Origin: CAVZCC01 sp963773765
GTDB lineage: Bacteria; Actinomycetota; Acidimicrobiia; Acidimicrobiales; Microtrichaceae
Length of the DNA stretch: 64,000 nucleotides
Direction of reading: 5' to 3'
NCBI GenBank assembly: GCA_963773765.1
Contig: CAVZCC010000001.1
Coordinates: 806,001 to 870,000, forward strand
In this document: positions 1 through 8,964 of the stretch, piece by piece
Numbering within the stretch: position 1 is the stretch's first letter
Layout of the letters: every line of letters begins with the position of its first letter
Notes under the pieces: generated by a model
The model's input: the letters and a program-made list of their open reading frames with translations, nothing else
Told to the model about the DNA's origin: nothing
The model's database searches: none
Position numbers and translations under genes: made by a program

Positions 1-184
1 AGGCGATCGCTCCCTCCCGGTAATCGGTCTCGGCACCGGTCAGGCCCATGACCACGGCCAGTCCCGCGGGCTGACGGGACTCCGAGAGCCGACGCAGTTC
101 CTTGCGGGTCGGTGCATGCCCCACCTCGTGCAGACGGACCGCCCACATCAGCAATCGGTGAGACTCCTCATCGAGCAGATCCAT
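1..184 (-). CDS. Hypothetical protein, 3' part cut off by window edge
   Basis: An open frame begins with ATG at 184 on the minus strand and stays open for 61 codons to the window edge. The visible N-terminus begins MDLLDEESHRLLMWAVRLH and is charged, with leucine-rich helical character and no signal peptide or membrane segment. Third codon positions are mostly G or C, as in a real gene of this genome. I do not recognise the family. No clear Shine-Dalgarno site precedes the ATG. It lies downstream of, and in the same direction as, the phosphatase cluster at 610-2470. Confidence 0.5.
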   Translation of the reverse strand, partial: MDLLDEESHRLLMWAVRLHEVGHAPTRKELRRLSESRQPAGLAVVMGLTGAETDYREGAIA

Positions 185-250
185 GGGGACCACGCTAGAG
201 GCGTCGTGCCCGGAACCGGCAACTCCCCGGGAGTGACATTCACCCACTGT

Positions 251-610
251 TCAGACACGCCCCATGGGCCGGATGACCCGCCGGACGGCCCGCCCGAGGG
301 GGCCGTCCGGCCCGGCCGGCGTGGGTACGGAACTCCCAGCGCATGGGCCTGACCTTCGGTCGGCGTGGGCCGGGGACGAGGCCGCTGGGGCCGACGGACC
401 GTTGCCGTGGGGCGCAGGTCCCGACGCACTCCAGCCCCCGGGGGAACCGGCCGTTGCAGTGGACATGAACGCACACCGCAGCACCTCCAGCCCCTCCAAC
501 TCCTCCATCGTGGCCAGGGCCCAGCGCCGGGCCCGCACCGCAGCGGTCCACCACGGCCCGTCGGTCGGGCTCAACTTCGACCCGGCCACCGGCACGTACC
601 GCATCTCCAT
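251..610 (-). CDS. Possible small hypothetical protein coupled to the phosphatase
   Basis: The ATG at 610 overlaps the phosphatase stop codon (TGATG), an arrangement typical of translational coupling, and the frame runs 119 codons. The first 50 residues look protein-like (start MEMRYVPVAGSKLS, then a mixed helical segment). The second half is a Pro/Ala/Gly/Ser-rich run that could equally be chance open frame in GC-rich DNA. No domain is recognised. If it is not a gene, the 425 bases between the phosphatase and the edge gene hold nothing else I can identify. Low confidence. Confidence 0.3.
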   Translation of the reverse strand: MEMRYVPVAGSKLSPTDGPWWTAAVRARRWALATMEELEGLEVLRCAFMSTATAGSPGGWSASGPAPHGNGPSAPAASSPAHADRRSGPCAGSSVPTPAGPDGPLGRAVRRVIRPMGRV

Positions 611-1215
611 CAGCCAGACGATCTGATCCCCCGCAGGTGCCCGGTCTCGTTGAAGGACCGCAGCACCGGCACCGGGGCACCGACCCCGACCCGGGAGATG
701 GACGCCGGATCCACGTGGGTCCGCCACCCCGTCCCGTCCCCCACCCCCAGGGCCCAGGCCACCGCCGCCTTCAGCGGCGAGACGTGCGTGACGACCACGA
801 CCGCGCCGCCCTCGGCCCTGACGGCCCACTCGGCACAGGCCGCAGCCACCCGCTCCCCCACCTGGCCGAGCGTCTCCCCGCCCGGAGGGCAGAAGTCCGG
901 GTCCGTCCGCCACCGCCCCCACATCTCCGCCGGGACATCCGCGATGGGGGTGCCGTCGAGGGTGCCGTAGTCGAGCTCGACGAACCGTTCGTCCACCACC
1001 ACCGGCAGGCCGAACGCCTCCGCGGTCTGGCGGGTACGCAGCAGCGGGCTGGAGACCACCGCGCCGATCTCCGGGTGGCCGGCCAGCACCGCCTCGGCCA
1101 CGGCCCTGGCCTGGCGCCGGCCCACGTCGTCCAACGGCACGTCGAGGCGGCCCAGCAGCAGGCCCCGGGCGTTGGCCTCCGTCCGGCCGTGGCGGACCAG
1201 CACCAGCTCGCTCAC
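610..1215 (-). CDS. Histidine phosphatase family protein (phosphoglycerate mutase-like)
   Basis: A 201-residue member of the histidine phosphatase superfamily, whose enzymes cleave phosphate esters through a phospho-histidine. The signature LVRHGRTEAN lies at residues 6-15 with nucleophile His9. SSPLLRTRQTA supplies the conserved Arg60, an acidic VELDYG segment follows near residue 80, and the second catalytic His is in VTHVSPLKA (His144). Length is normal for the cobC/gpmB-like group, and the substrate cannot be told. I chose the GTG at 1215 because the RHG motif must sit close to the N-terminus; a longer frame to 1299 adds 28 non-conserved residues. It follows the membrane protein gene by 16 bases. 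Confidence 0.85.
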   Translation of the reverse strand: MSELVLVRHGRTEANARGLLLGRLDVPLDDVGRRQARAVAEAVLAGHPEIGAVVSSPLLRTRQTAEAFGLPVVVDERFVELDYGTLDGTPIADVPAEMWGRWRTDPDFCPPGGETLGQVGERVAAACAEWAVRAEGGAVVVVTHVSPLKAAVAWALGVGDGTGWRTHVDPASISRVGVGAPVPVLRSFNETGHLRGIRSSG

Positions 1216-1231
1216 GCGCGGATCCCTGCGC

Positions 1232-1729
1232 TCACGGCCGTCCCGTCCCGCCGCCCATCTGCACCCGGTCCAGCTGCCCCGTGCGCAGGAACAGGTCACG
1301 GCGGGCCGCGTCGTCCAGGCCGAAGCGGCGGTAGGCCCAGATCCCGACCGCCACCGCCACGGCCTCCATGGCCAGGGACCACACGCCGCGGCTGAGCTCC
1401 GGGGAGGACCCCGGCGAGAAGGAGCGGCTGAGGAACGGCCACCAGAACGTGTCGGTCCGGGTCCAGGCCAGGTCCAGCACCAGGTGGAAGTACATACCGA
1501 TGGGCAGGCCCAGCCAGCGCCGCCGCACCAACCGCCGGTTCCGGGTCAGCAGCATCACCGCACCCAGCACCGCGGTCGGCGCCAGCAGGGTGTGCAGCGG
1601 CCCGGCCCCGAACGGGGTCTCCACCACCGGCAGCACGGCACCGAGCGCGACCAGCCGGTAGTCGATGGCGGGGCTCTGGAACACCGCCCAGGTGACCACC
1701 ACGCTCATGACGGCGAACCAGATGAACAT
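1232..1729 (-). CDS. Small integral membrane protein, DUF457/YdjM-like
   Basis: A 165-residue protein with about four hydrophobic segments and polar His/Asp positions near the membrane (PLHTLLAP around residue 45, FHLVLDLAW around residue 82). This pattern recalls the membrane-bound metal-dependent hydrolase-like DUF457 group, but conserved residues are too few for a firm call. It sits between the zinc-ribbon gene and the phosphatase gene on the same strand with gaps of 27 and 16 bases, so the three probably form an operon. The ATG at 1729 starts directly in the first membrane segment. Confidence 0.65.
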   Translation of the reverse strand: MFIWFAVMSVVVTWAVFQSPAIDYRLVALGAVLPVVETPFGAGPLHTLLAPTAVLGAVMLLTRNRRLVRRRWLGLPIGMYFHLVLDLAWTRTDTFWWPFLSRSFSPGSSPELSRGVWSLAMEAVAVAVGIWAYRRFGLDDAARRDLFLRTGQLDRVQMGGGTGRP

Positions 1730-1756
1730 GGGGGCGACGAACGGACCGGTCCGGGC

Positions 1757-2470
1757 TCAGCGGACCAGCAGCCGGCCGCACTCCGGGCAGGTGACCACGG
1801 CGTCGGCCGGGGCGTGGCGGACGGCTTCCAGCTGGGCCGACGGGATCTCCAGGTGGCACCCCTCACAACGGGCCCCGACCAGCTTGGCCGCCCCGACACC
1901 ACCCAGTGCGGTGCGCAGCGGCTCGTAGGCCGCCATGACGTCCTCCGGGACACCGGCCGCGGCACGCTCCCGCTCCGCCGCCGTCTCCTCCAACTCGGCG
2001 CCGATCTGCGCCTCCGCACCGGCGATGGCGGTGGTGAGCCGGTCCATCTCCGCCTGCTGGTCGGCCACCGCGGCCTCCAACGCCGACAGCTCGGCCTCCA
2101 CCGGCTCGGCCTGCTCCATGACCTCGATGGCGCCGTCCTCCAGCTCCGACTGGCGGGCCTTCAGCAGGCGGTGGTCGGCCTGGAACGCCTCCAGCTCCTT
2201 GTGGGCGGTGACGGACCCGTCGTACAGCTTGCGGTCGATCTCCACCGCCTTGTCCTCCACCAGGGAGGCCTCGTCCTCCAGCGCCTTCTGGCGGCTCCGC
2301 AGGTCGTGCAGGGTGGAACGGACCTGGGCCGCCTGGGCCTCGGCCGCACCGCGCCGGGCCTGCGCCGCGACCAGGTCCTCACGCTCGGGCAGGGTGGCCC
2401 GTCGATGGCGGAGCTGGTCGGCCCGGGTGTCGAGCGCCTGCACGGCCAGGAGGTCATCAAGGGATCCCAC
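1757..2470 (-). CDS. Zinc-ribbon coiled-coil protein, DUF164/CT398 family
   Basis: A 237-residue protein. Residues about 5-180 are a long charged coiled coil (heptads of Leu/Ala with many Glu, Arg and Gln). A C-terminal zinc ribbon follows with CEGC at 202-205 and CPEC at 228-231. This is the layout of the CT398/DUF164 family, proposed to bind nucleic acid or act as a chaperone-like scaffold; its exact role is unknown. I chose GTG at 2470 because the family begins close to a short helical motif (here GSLDDLLAVQALD); a longer frame to 2584 adds Pro/Gly-rich residues. It is the first gene of a three-gene minus-strand cluster and is divergent from the lipoprotein at 2575. Confidence 0.85.
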   Translation of the reverse strand: MGSLDDLLAVQALDTRADQLRHRRATLPEREDLVAAQARRGAAEAQAAQVRSTLHDLRSRQKALEDEASLVEDKAVEIDRKLYDGSVTAHKELEAFQADHRLLKARQSELEDGAIEVMEQAEPVEAELSALEAAVADQQAEMDRLTTAIAGAEAQIGAELEETAAERERAAAGVPEDVMAAYEPLRTALGGVGAAKLVGARCEGCHLEIPSAQLEAVRHAPADAVVTCPECGRLLVR

Positions 2471-2574
2471 GGGGACAGAACCTACCGCCCACGGTCGAGC
2501 GGCACGCCAGCGGTCGGCCCCCGGCACGGTTCCGGAAGGTTCAGGTGCCCCGCCGGGGCCTCCGATGCTCTTGC

Positions 2575-4611
2575 ATGGGTCCATCCCGCCGCCGGGGGCC
2601 TCGTCCCCTGCGCCTCCCCACCGTCGTGTCGGCCGCCGCCCTGGCGGCCCTGCTCCTCCTGGCCGCCTGCGGCGGTTCCAGCGATCCGTCGGGCGGCACC
2701 GGCGGTGCGGCCGGACCCGGCGGCGACCGTGCCGGCGAGCAGGCCGTGGGCGACGAGGTCAGTGCCGGGGTCCCGTTCCAGGAGGACCCCTGGGAGCCGG
2801 CCGACGAGTACCAGCGACTGGCGGCCCAGGTCTCCGCCGACGGCGTGCTGGACGCCAAGTCCGCGCTGCAGTTGTTCGCCCTGCAGTACGGCGAGCTGCC
2901 CGGCGTGCCGGTTCCGGCCGGTGACCCCGGACCGGCGCAGTCCGGCACCTTCGCCGTCCGGGCCGTGCTGGCGAACTGGTCGGCACTCAACCCCGACACC
3001 CGCGACGCGGTCCGTCGGGTCCTCGAGCTCCCGGACGGCTACGACCCGGCCGCCCCGCTGCCGGCGGAGGCCCCGTCGTCCGACGACGGCAACGGCGGCC
3101 CGCGCCATCCGGCGGCCCGCAGGGACACCCCGACCGCGGCCTACCAGACGTCCCTGGACCAGGTCGCGCCCGCCCTGGAACGCCACCTGGGCCCCTTGGG
3201 CGCGACCGTGCGGCTGGAGACCAGCGACGCCGTCGAGCGCGAACCGACCACGGGCCAACAGGCCCTGGCCGACACGCTGCTGCTGAGCGACGGCATCTGC
3301 CGGATCCGCGTCTACCCCGCCGTCTTCCCGCCCCCGACCGGCCCGGCCGGGACCCTGGCCCATGAGCTGTTCCACTGCTACCAGCAACGCTGGAACGGCT
3401 CGCCGCTGGGGGCACGGGCGGGCTGGATCCAGGAGGGGACCGCCGAGTGGGTGACCTCCGCGGTCATGGCGGAGCTCGGGGGCGACACCGACCGGACGCT
3501 GCGGGCCTGGCTGATCGAGTACCACCTCACGCCCGGCCGGGCCCTGTTCGGCCGCACCTATGACGCATTCGGCTGGTTCGCCTTCCTGGCCGAGCGCACG
3601 GGCCCGTTGTGGGACCGGCTGCAGCCCGTGGTGCTGGCCGGCACCAACGAGGGGGCGTTCGCCGCAGCCACCGGGGGTGCCTCCGACGAGGCGTTCAACG
3701 CCGAGTGGGCCTCCAGCCAGGCCGGGCGGCGCCAATGGGGTGAGCTGTGGGCCCTGGACGGCCCCGGGGTACCCGTCCTGGGAGCGGTCGATCCGCCCTA
3801 CCGCCCCCTCGGCAACGGCGAGACCTCCGGCGTGACCGCCGACGGGTACGCCACCGGCCTGCGCAGTGCCTCGCTGCAGGCCGACCTCACGCGGTTCAAC
3901 GCCCTCACCCCCACCGTGGGCCACGTGCGCATCGGCTCGTCGGACCGGCTCCTGTCGGAGCTGACCGGGACGGCCTGGTGCACGGACCCGGACGGCGTGT
4001 GCACCTGTCCGCCGGGGACCCGGCGCGCCGGTGAGACCTTCCCGCCGCTCCCCGGCGGGAACACCGCGGTCGCCATCGGTGCCGGGTCCCAGCCCGCCAG
4101 CCTGACGATCCAGGGCATCTCGCTGGAGGAGGAGTGCGGAGGACGGGGGCGCTGTCCCGTCGGCAAGTTCAAGATGGACGCCGTCCCCACGGGTCAGCCC
4201 TTCCAGGTGGAGTCGGGCGGCACCGGCACCATCGTCACCGTCGACGAGTCCGGGCTGTTGACGATGGACTTCTCCGAGTACGTGCCCCTGGTGGCCGCCA
4301 GCACCCGGGACCCGGAGCTGAAGAGCTACATGAGCCCGGCCGGCTTCGTCACCGGCCAGGTGACGCTCCCCGCCGACGGGTCCCCGCCGGTCGACGTCCC
4401 GATCGAGAACCCTGACGGCTCGGGTCTGGCCGGGAGCGGCCGGGTGGTGGACCGCGGACAGGTGGTGCTCGAGATGACGGGGGCGGACATGCGGTCCGTG
4501 GCCCTGGCCGCGGGTGGCGCCTACGGGAACGCCCTGCTCAGCTGCCTCGACGACGACACGTTGACGGTGTCCGCGGGCGGGATCGTGCAGACCTACCGGC
4601 GGGTGCCCTGA
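2575..4611 (+). CDS. Putative secreted zinc metallopeptidase lipoprotein
   Basis: A 678-residue predicted lipoprotein. An Arg-rich n-region and hydrophobic stretch end in the lipobox LLAAC (Cys32), followed by a Gly/Ser linker. The central domain carries HELFH at 263-267 and a downstream WIQEGTAEWV segment with Glu287 and Glu291. This matches the HEXXH plus distal Glu layout of gluzincin peptidases and suggests an extracellular zinc hydrolase. The C-terminal third is beta-rich, with a Cys-rich patch (CTCPPG near residue 480). No named family is recognised. The ATG at 2575 was chosen because it gives a normal signal peptide; a start at 2545 adds ten residues. The gene converges on the penicillin-binding protein gene with 4 bases between their stops. 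Confidence 0.7.
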   Translation: MGPSRRRGPRPLRLPTVVSAAALAALLLLAACGGSSDPSGGTGGAAGPGGDRAGEQAVGDEVSAGVPFQEDPWEPADEYQRLAAQVSADGVLDAKSALQLFALQYGELPGVPVPAGDPGPAQSGTFAVRAVLANWSALNPDTRDAVRRVLELPDGYDPAAPLPAEAPSSDDGNGGPRHPAARRDTPTAAYQTSLDQVAPALERHLGPLGATVRLETSDAVEREPTTGQQALADTLLLSDGICRIRVYPAVFPPPTGPAGTLAHELFHCYQQRWNGSPLGARAGWIQEGTAEWVTSAVMAELGGDTDRTLRAWLIEYHLTPGRALFGRTYDAFGWFAFLAERTGPLWDRLQPVVLAGTNEGAFAAATGGASDEAFNAEWASSQAGRRQWGELWALDGPGVPVLGAVDPPYRPLGNGETSGVTADGYATGLRSASLQADLTRFNALTPTVGHVRIGSSDRLLSELTGTAWCTDPDGVCTCPPGTRRAGETFPPLPGGNTAVAIGAGSQPASLTIQGISLEEECGGRGRCPVGKFKMDAVPTGQPFQVESGGTGTIVTVDESGLLTMDFSEYVPLVAASTRDPELKSYMSPAGFVTGQVTLPADGSPPVDVPIENPDGSGLAGSGRVVDRGQVVLEMTGADMRSVALAAGGAYGNALLSCLDDDTLTVSAGGIVQTYRRVP

Positions 4612-4615
4612 CGGG

Positions 4616-6706
4616 CTAGCCCCGGCCGGAACCCGAACTGGAACTGGAGTTGGAGGAGCTCGAGGAGCTGGAGCTGCCGGACTTCTTGGAGCTCTTGGAC
4701 GACTTGGGCTGGGCCTTCCAGGGGTCCGGCACGGTGGCGGCCTTGGGGAGGCGGTCCGGGGCCTCGAAGCGCACCACCGGCATGCCGTCGTGGTACGGCG
4801 CCATGAACGCCTTCCACACCCGGGCCGCCGTGGCGCCGCCCTGCACCTTGCCGCCCTTCATGTTGGTGTTGGCCGCCGGGTTGCCGATCCACACCGCGGT
4901 GGAGACCTGCGGGGTGAAGCCGACGAACCAGACGTCGGTGTTCTTGCCGCCCTCCAGCTCCGTCGTGCCGGTCTTGCCCGCAGCGGGCCGGCCCTGGGGC
5001 AGCGCCCCTGCGGAGTAGGTGCCTCCGGTGACGACCTTCTGCATGGCGACCACGGCCTGGCGGGCCACGTCCACGGGCACGACCTGCTCGTTGGGCGGCG
5101 TGTACTCGAACAGGACCTTGCCGGAGCGGTCCTCCACCTTGGCCACGAAGTGGGCCGGGTTCCGGCGTCCGTCGTTGGCGATGGTGGCGTAGGCCAGGGC
5201 CATGTCGAGCGGCTTGACCAGGGCGTCGCAGCCGATGGTGAAGCAGGCCGGCTCCACCTGGCCCGGGTCCAGGCCGGCCTCGGTGATCCCCAGCTTCACC
5301 GCGGTGTCCTTGACCTTGTCGAAGCCCACCGCACCCTGCATGCGCATGAAGGCGCAGTTGTTGGACTGGGCCAGCGCCTTGCCCAGGTCCACCATGCCCT
5401 TGGTCGGGCAGTCCTGCGGATACTGACCCTTGGTCTTGACACCCCACTGCTTCTTCATGTTCTCCGGTGCGGGGGCGCCGGAGATGGTGCTGTTCACGCT
5501 GAAGCCCGAGTCCAGCGCGGCGACCAGGGTGAACACCTTGAACGACGAGCCGGAGGACCGGCCACCGATGGGCGCCGCGATCTCCACCGGGCCGCTGCCG
5601 GGGACGTCGGTCTCGCCCACGATGGCCCGCACCGCACCGGTGGAGGGCTCCACCGACGCCAGCGCCACCGCGGTCTCGGGGTTGGCGGCCTTCAGCGGGT
5701 TGGTGGCCGCGGCCGCCTCGGCCAGGGCCTGTGCCCGGGGGTCGATGGTGGAGGTGATGCGCAGGCCGCCGTTGAAGATCAGGTAGCGGCGGAGCTCCTC
5801 GGTGGGGGCCAGCCACTCGGCCTTGAGCAGCTCGTCACGGATCTTGCGCTCCAGGTAGCTGAGCGACTGCGAGGTGGTGGCCGCGGGCCGGCCGTAGGCC
5901 TGGGTGGGCAGGGGCGTGGCCGCGATGAAGGTGGCCTCGTCCTCGGTGAGCAGGTCCTGCTCCACCATCCGCTTGAGCACCACCCGGCGCCGCTCCGCCG
6001 CCACCTGCGGGTACTTGATGGGGTCGTAGCCGGTCGGGTTCCGCACCAGGGAGGTGAGGATGGCGGCCTCCGCGTAGTTGATCTCCGACGCGGGCTTGTT
6101 GAAGTAGGTCTCCGCCGCGGCCTGCACGCCGTAGGCGCCGCGACCCAGGTACACGGCATTGAGGTACTGCTCCAGGATCCGGTCCTTGCAGGACTTCTTG
6201 GGCACGCCCTCGCACAGCTGGTCCTCCAGCTGGATGGCGAGCGACGCCTCCTTGAGCTTGCGGGAGAAGCTGCGCTCGTTGCCGACCAGGGAGATCTTGA
6301 CCAGCTGCTGGGTGATGGTGGAGCCACCCTGGGAGATCTGCCCCGCGTCGCTGTTGGCCCGCAGGGCACGGACGACGGACTTGGCGCTCACGCCGTCGTG
6401 CTCGTAGAAGTCGGCGTCCTCCACGGCCAGCACGGTCTGCTGCAGCTCGGGTGAGATCTGGTCCAGGGTGACGATCTCGCGGTTCTCGGAGCCGAACAGC
6501 TCCCCCACCGGCTGCCCGAAGCCGTCCACGATCTTGGACGACTCCGGCAGGTCGGGCAGGGCCAGCTTGGACAACGGCTTGAACGACGCCGCCTCCGGCA
6601 GCTTGCCCACCTCCGGGAAGAGGGCCATGCCCAGCACCGCGACCGCGACCACGCCGAAGGCCACGATGGCGGTGAAGCGCAGGAGCAGCTTGGTCGGTCG
6701 GCTCAT
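4616..6706 (-). CDS. Class A penicillin-binding protein (transglycosylase/transpeptidase)
   Basis: A bifunctional peptidoglycan polymerase of 696 residues. It has a short cytoplasmic start, one membrane anchor (about residues 8-31), and a GT51 transglycosylase domain with catalytic EDADFYEHDG (Glu96) and QGGSTITQQLVK (126-137). A transpeptidase domain follows with the SxxK motif in SSGSSFK (about residue 387), an SNN motif, and AGKTGTTE (about residue 577). It polymerises lipid II outside the membrane and cross-links stem peptides. The tail is an unusual Lys/Ser-rich run ending in about 20 mostly serine residues. The ATG at 6706 was preferred because it places MSRPTKLLLR just before the anchor; the much longer open frame to 7978 is antisense to the next gene. 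Confidence 0.95.
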   Translation of the reverse strand: MSRPTKLLLRFTAIVAFGVVAVAVLGMALFPEVGKLPEAASFKPLSKLALPDLPESSKIVDGFGQPVGELFGSENREIVTLDQISPELQQTVLAVEDADFYEHDGVSAKSVVRALRANSDAGQISQGGSTITQQLVKISLVGNERSFSRKLKEASLAIQLEDQLCEGVPKKSCKDRILEQYLNAVYLGRGAYGVQAAAETYFNKPASEINYAEAAILTSLVRNPTGYDPIKYPQVAAERRRVVLKRMVEQDLLTEDEATFIAATPLPTQAYGRPAATTSQSLSYLERKIRDELLKAEWLAPTEELRRYLIFNGGLRITSTIDPRAQALAEAAAATNPLKAANPETAVALASVEPSTGAVRAIVGETDVPGSGPVEIAAPIGGRSSGSSFKVFTLVAALDSGFSVNSTISGAPAPENMKKQWGVKTKGQYPQDCPTKGMVDLGKALAQSNNCAFMRMQGAVGFDKVKDTAVKLGITEAGLDPGQVEPACFTIGCDALVKPLDMALAYATIANDGRRNPAHFVAKVEDRSGKVLFEYTPPNEQVVPVDVARQAVVAMQKVVTGGTYSAGALPQGRPAAGKTGTTELEGGKNTDVWFVGFTPQVSTAVWIGNPAANTNMKGGKVQGGATAARVWKAFMAPYHDGMPVVRFEAPDRLPKAATVPDPWKAQPKSSKSSKKSGSSSSSSSSNSSSSSGSGRG

Positions 6707-6883
6707 TCGTGGGTCACTCGTGGCTGGGAGGGGGTCGCCCTGGGCCGCTGCCGCCGGGTCGTTGCACACGCTATCCGGCCCCGGCCATCGACCGGCACCA
6801 CCGGGGGTCGTTGCGGCGGAGAGCACGCTCAGGTGGAGCAGCGGGAACGCTAGGTTTCCGCCGTCCCCACAAGGAGCACCGAC

Positions 6884-7822
6884 ATGGCCCATGACCGCCG
6901 CTTCCGCTTCGGCGTCCAGTTCAGCCAGCCCCTCCCCGGCACCACCTGGAGCCAGACCGCCCGACGGGTGGAGGAACTTGGCTACTCCACCCTGTTCGTG
7001 CCGGACCACTTCGGCGACCAGTTGGCGCCGATCGCGGCGCTGAGCGTGGCCGCCGAGGCCACCACCACCCTGAAGGTGGGCGCCCTGGTGTTCGACAACG
7101 ACTACCGGCACCCGGTCACCCTGGCCACGGAGATGGCCACGCTGGACCTGTTGTCCTCGGGCCGGGTGGAGCTGGGCCTGGGCGCGGGGTGGATGGCCAC
7201 CGACTACGAGCAGTCCGGCATCACCTACGACCCGCCCAAGGTGCGCGTCGACCGGTTCGAGGAGGGCCTGGCCGTCATCACCGGCCTGTTCGGCCCGGAG
7301 CCGGTCACCTTCGCCGGCGACCACTACACCATCACCGGGCTGAACGGCCTGCCCAAGCCCCACACCCCGGGCGGCCCGCCCATCCTGATCGGCGGCGGCG
7401 GCAAGCGGGTGCTGTCCATCGCGGCCCGCACCGCGGACATCGTCGGCGTGAACCCCAACCTCAAGGCCGGTGCCATCACCGCGGAGACGGCCCTGGACGC
7501 CATGGCCGGCGCCACCGACCAGAAGGTCGAGTGGGTCCGCCAGGCCGCCGGGGACCGCTTCGACGACCTGGAGCTCAACGTGCTGTCGTTCGCGGCATCG
7601 GTCACCGACGACACCGCCGGTTTCGCCGACTTCCTGGCCCAGCTGTTCGGCGCGCCGGCGGAGGAGGTGCTGGAGGCCCCCACCGTGGTGGCCGGCTCCG
7701 TGGCGGAGATCACCGACCGGCTGCAGGCCCGGCGGGACCGCTGGGGGTTCTCCTACTACGTGTTCCAGGCCGACGCGGCCGAGGCCATGGCCCCGGTCGT
7801 GGCCGAACTGACCGGGAACTAG
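6884..7822 (+). CDS. LLM-class F420-dependent oxidoreductase
   Basis: A 312-residue luciferase-like monooxygenase-fold protein of the F420-dependent type. The N-terminal strand RFRFGVQFS, LFVPDHFGD near residue 45 and RVELGLGAGW near residue 97 mark the TIM-barrel fold. The sequence resembles the subgroup typified by mycobacterial MSMEG_2516. These enzymes use reduced coenzyme F420 for hydride transfer; the substrate is not predictable. The ATG at 6884 follows an AAGGAG ribosome site by 7 bases. The gene is divergent from the penicillin-binding protein (177 bases) and is followed after 6 bases by an oxidoreductase gene, so the two are probably co-transcribed. Confidence 0.85.
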   Translation: MAHDRRFRFGVQFSQPLPGTTWSQTARRVEELGYSTLFVPDHFGDQLAPIAALSVAAEATTTLKVGALVFDNDYRHPVTLATEMATLDLLSSGRVELGLGAGWMATDYEQSGITYDPPKVRVDRFEEGLAVITGLFGPEPVTFAGDHYTITGLNGLPKPHTPGGPPILIGGGGKRVLSIAARTADIVGVNPNLKAGAITAETALDAMAGATDQKVEWVRQAAGDRFDDLELNVLSFAASVTDDTAGFADFLAQLFGAPAEEVLEAPTVVAGSVAEITDRLQARRDRWGFSYYVFQADAAEAMAPVVAELTGN

Positions 7823-7828
7823 GCCGGC

Positions 7829-8866
7829 GTGGCCCGGCGGCGTCGGGGAACGGGGGCGGGGCCGACCATCGCCCTGGCCGGGGCGGGTGCCATCGCCGCC
7901 GTGCACGCGCTGGCGGCGCGCGCCGCCGGCCTGGACGTGGTGGCGGTGGCGTCCGCCGGCGGCACCTCGGCCCGCCACCTGGCCGGCCAGGTGGACGCAC
8001 GTCGGGTCTCACCGGATGCGCTGCCGGCCGGCGCCGACCTCCTGGTGGTCGCGACCCCACCCGACTCCCATGCCGCCCTGGCACTGCAGGGGATGGCGGC
8101 GGGTGCCCAGGTCCTGGTGGAGAAGCCGGTCGCGACCACGGTGGCGGGGGCCGACGCCCTGGTCCGGGCCGCGGCCGAACCCGGCGCACCCCTGGTCCGG
8201 GTGGCGGAGAACCTGCTGCACGCCCCGGCGTGGCGCACCGCCCTGGCCCGGCGGGCCACGATCGGCGCCCTGCGGCACCTGTCGGCCCGGACCATCCAGC
8301 CGCCGCCGACGTGGGGGCACTTCACCGGGCCGCTGGAGGCGGGCGGCGTGCTGTTCGACCTGGGGCCCCACCCGGTGGCACTGGTCCTGGCGCTGGCCGG
8401 CGAGGAGGCGGTGGGTGTGTCGGCCGGGCTGTCATCCACCCGGGACGACGGCGCCGATGACCGGGCCGAGGTCCGGGTCCGGTTCGCCTCGGGCCTGGTG
8501 GCGGAACTGGAGGTGGCGTGGACCGCGGAGGACCCCCACTGGGCGGTGCAGGCCGCGTCGGACACCGGCGTGGTGCGCCTGGAGCTGTTCCCCGAGGTGC
8601 TGGTGGAGGCCGACGGCGAGCCGGTCGGCATCGATGGGGCCGGGGCCGACGGCGCCGGTGCCGACGACGATGCGCTGGTCCGCTTCGGCTACGTGGACCA
8701 GCTGCTGGACGTGGCCGGGAGCCAGACCCTGGAACAGGCCCGCACCGTGCTGGAGGTCATCTGCGCCGCCTACGCGTCGGCCGGGACCGGCGGTGCGGAG
8801 GTGCCCCTCCCCAACGACCTGGACCGCACGCTCACCCCGATGCAGCTCTGGAGGGCTCCCCGCTGA
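7829..8866 (+). CDS. Gfo/Idh/MocA family oxidoreductase
   Basis: A 345-residue NAD(P)-dependent dehydrogenase of the Gfo/Idh/MocA type. An N-terminal Rossmann motif GAGAIAAVHA (about residues 18-27) is followed by the hallmark VLVEKPVATT with the EKP lysine at about residue 98. The C-terminal alpha/beta domain contains a DLGPHPVAL segment with the usual catalytic-region histidine. Members oxidise or reduce sugars and cyclitols; no substrate can be assigned. The GTG at 7829 lies 6 bases after the LLM gene stop, indicating an operon. It ends convergent to nrdB, with 98 bases between stops. Confidence 0.85.
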   Translation: MARRRRGTGAGPTIALAGAGAIAAVHALAARAAGLDVVAVASAGGTSARHLAGQVDARRVSPDALPAGADLLVVATPPDSHAALALQGMAAGAQVLVEKPVATTVAGADALVRAAAEPGAPLVRVAENLLHAPAWRTALARRATIGALRHLSARTIQPPPTWGHFTGPLEAGGVLFDLGPHPVALVLALAGEEAVGVSAGLSSTRDDGADDRAEVRVRFASGLVAELEVAWTAEDPHWAVQAASDTGVVRLELFPEVLVEADGEPVGIDGAGADGAGADDDALVRFGYVDQLLDVAGSQTLEQARTVLEVICAAYASAGTGGAEVPLPNDLDRTLTPMQLWRAPR

Positions 8867-8964
8867 ACGTGTCGAAATCCGAACTTGTAGGAATCCGACG
8901 CCCCGGAGGCCGCACACCGACAAGTTGAGGCCGATCCCGGTCATGCGGGTCCCGGTCGCGCCGA
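8867..8964. other. Convergent intergenic region with inverted repeat
   Basis: This gap lies between the stops of the Gfo/Idh gene and nrdB. It contains a 7-bp perfect inverted repeat (AACTTGT at 8882-8888, ACAAGTT at 8920-8926) around a GC-rich loop of about 31 bases. It may act as a bidirectional terminator, but the stem is short and no T-tract follows. Confidence 0.25.

Noticed and set aside
6707..7978. Minus-strand extension of the penicillin-binding protein frame, about 420 codons
   Set aside because: It is the antisense of the LLM gene. The real start with a proper membrane anchor is at 6706, and the extension is a GC-rich shadow frame.
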